Shown: positions 29,153-30,099 of the stretch, piece by piece
Layout of the letters: the number at the start of each line of letters is the position of its first letter
Position numbering within the stretch: the stretch's first letter is position 1
Source of the DNA: UMGS1613 sp963616135
GTDB lineage: Bacteria; Bacillota_I; Bacilli_A; RF39; UBA660
Assembly (NCBI GenBank): GCA_963616135.1
Contig: CAVEJT010000008.1
Coordinates: 1 to 30,099, forward strand
DNA length: 30,099 nt
Direction: 5' to 3'
Translations under genes and position numbers: made by a program
Notes under the pieces: model-generated
What the model was told of the DNA's origin: nothing
Seen by the model: the letters and a program-made list of their open reading frames with translations, nothing else
Databases searched by the model: none

Positions 29153-29928
29153 CTTGGATACCCCATATACATTGTTCCTTTTGTAATAATACCACCTATT
29201 CCCTCTTTTCCATATTTAGTACTTTCTATTATATTTTTTAAATCTATATCTTTATTTATATCAGATAAACTCATACGACTCGCAACAATTGCAGGATCTA
29301 AAGCATGAATATTTATTCTTTTAGGACTAGAAGCAAAATTAGCGCCCGCTCTTATTAATTCCTCATAATCTGATTGACATGCCCCCGCTATAATAATTAA
29401 TTTATCATGACTTTTTTCAAATTTTCTTGCCTCTTTTACCGCACTTACAAAATTTTTACTATTTTTATAATTATTAATATTATCTTTGCTTCCCTTTTTA
29501 TCATAAAAAGCATCATGTCCTGTTATTACCAATATATTAGGATTATACTCTTCTAAATATTCTCTTATATTAGAAGATACATTATTTTCATTCTCACATA
29601 TTCCCATAGCCATTAAATTTATTTTACTGTAGTATTTTAAACATCTACCCAAATAATCTTCATCACCATCTATATGTAATATTTTACCTGGTAAATAAAA
29701 ATAATCATCTCTATCAAGTGTTGTTGAATCTTTTAATCTCTCTACCTCTTCATTATCATCAGATTCTTTATAATCAATTTTAACTAAATCATCTATATTA
29801 CTATCAGCATATAATCTTACATTAGCGCCCTTTAAATAACAAATATCATCAGTAATACTAATTACTTTAAATACCATATCATGTTTATGAGATATTCTTG
29901 TTACATAATCTCCTTCTCTTATATCCAT
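29149..29928 (-). CDS. yabG: Sporulation-associated protease YabG
   Basis: Peptidase family U57, a spore-coat maturing protease in Bacillus and Clostridium. Visible family blocks are an SH3-like N terminus (IREGDYVTRISHKHDMVFKV), PGKILHIDGDEDYLGRCLKYY, VITGHDAFYDKKGSKDNINNYKNSKNFVSAVKEARK, IIAGACQSDYEELIRAGANFASSPKRINIHALDPAI, and a C-terminal EGIGGIITKGTMYMGYP. Length is about 259, somewhat shorter than the roughly 290 of Bacillus. The start at 29928 (MDIREG) has GGTGAT just upstream. Its presence suggests a spore-forming lineage, though one gene does not prove that this organism sporulates. Confidence 0.93.
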   Translation of the reverse strand: MDIREGDYVTRISHKHDMVFKVISITDDICYLKGANVRLYADSNIDDLVKIDYKESDDNEEVERLKDSTTLDRDDYFYLPGKILHIDGDEDYLGRCLKYYSKINLMAMGICENENNVSSNIREYLEEYNPNILVITGHDAFYDKKGSKDNINNYKNSKNFVSAVKEARKFEKSHDKLIIIAGACQSDYEELIRAGANFASSPKRINIHALDPAIVASRMSLSDINKDIDLKNIIESTKYGKEGIGGIITKGTMYMGYPR

Positions 29929-30029
29929 ATATATCACCAATTAATTTTATTCTTTTTTTATTTTTTTAGAACATTTTTTTATATGAATAATATTTTATAA
30001 TAGAACAAAAAATAATAAAAGGTGATTAT

Positions 30030-30099
30030 ATGTTTATTTATTTAGCTATATTTTTTTCTAAAATTATTGAAAATGCTCTATCTACTTTAAGATTAATAT
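30030..30099 (+). CDS. Start of a UPF0316/DUF2179-like membrane protein (cut by window edge)
   Basis: Only 23 codons are visible: MFIYLAIFFSKIIENALSTLRLI, a first membrane helix ending in T-L-R. It resembles the N terminus of UPF0316 (DUF5698/DUF2179) membrane proteins, whose first helix ends with xxTxR. An AAAGGTGAT site precedes the ATG. It is divergent from yabG, with about 100 bases between them containing a likely -10 (TATAAT region near 29995). The identification is weak because so little is present. Confidence 0.5.
   Translation, partial: MFIYLAIFFSKIIENALSTLRLI

Overview
The window is very AT-rich (TTA/AAT/ATA-dominated codon use, poly-T terminators, TTGACA/TATAAT promoters, AGGAGG-type ribosome sites) and looks like an uncultured low-GC Bacillota, probably a Bacilli, Erysipelotrichia or Clostridia relative. 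Support comes from a tryptophan T-box, a sporulation protease gene (yabG) next to veg in the Bacillus order, a one-piece tmRNA with a Bacillus-like resume context, and encoded CCA ends on tRNAs. TGA is used as a normal stop (for example in the ATGA overlap of yabG and veg), so the code is standard. The species cannot be named from the sequence.

Layout. 1-3.9 kb: an Xaa-His dipeptidase (pepD, cut by the window edge); a decayed trpB behind a tryptophan T-box leader with two copies of the antiterminator/terminator decision module; an IS200-type element whose transposase carries a TGA at a Trp position; and a decayed tRNA-Trp. 3.9-7.6 kb: a redox/detoxification operon (aldo/keto reductase, membrane flavodoxin, carboxymuconolactone decarboxylase-like protein, a split flavodoxin and two damaged cupins) facing a MerR regulator across a 19-bp-spacer MerR-type promoter. 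7.6-13.3 kb: regulators and small membrane proteins, including an XRE membrane protein, a TetR-YoaP-small protein operon with a double operator, a ribbon-helix-helix mini-gene that escapes ordinary ORF length cut-offs, a three-gene membrane/lipoprotein set, and a second XRE membrane regulator. 13.4-17.7 kb: tRNA-Gly(GCC), a heterodimeric ABC exporter and tRNA-Cys(GCA).

17.7-25.3 kb: unknown small proteins, a string of hairpins, a Q/N-rich membrane-anchored surface protein, an ECF sigma factor with its likely anti-sigma factor, an XRE regulator, a PHP-domain phosphoesterase, a zinc-finger/CFI-box protein and an SGNH hydrolase. 25.4-28.4 kb: a family 2 glycosyltransferase, two apparently independent structured RNAs with their own promoters and terminators, a zinc/coiled-coil protein and a DUF3644 protein with a HEPN RNase motif. 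One of the two RNAs and the glycosyltransferase use nearly the same 35-bp promoter. 28.5-30.1 kb: ssrA (tmRNA), veg, yabG and the start of a divergent membrane protein.

The most notable points are the tryptophan locus (T-box with a duplicated decision module, dead trpB and dead tRNA-Trp together), the two unassigned RNAs that share local context with the glycosyltransferase and the HEPN gene, several hairpin-rich intergenic regions, and one identical 15-nt trailer hairpin after tRNA-Cys and tmRNA. All calls are by eye, without database search.
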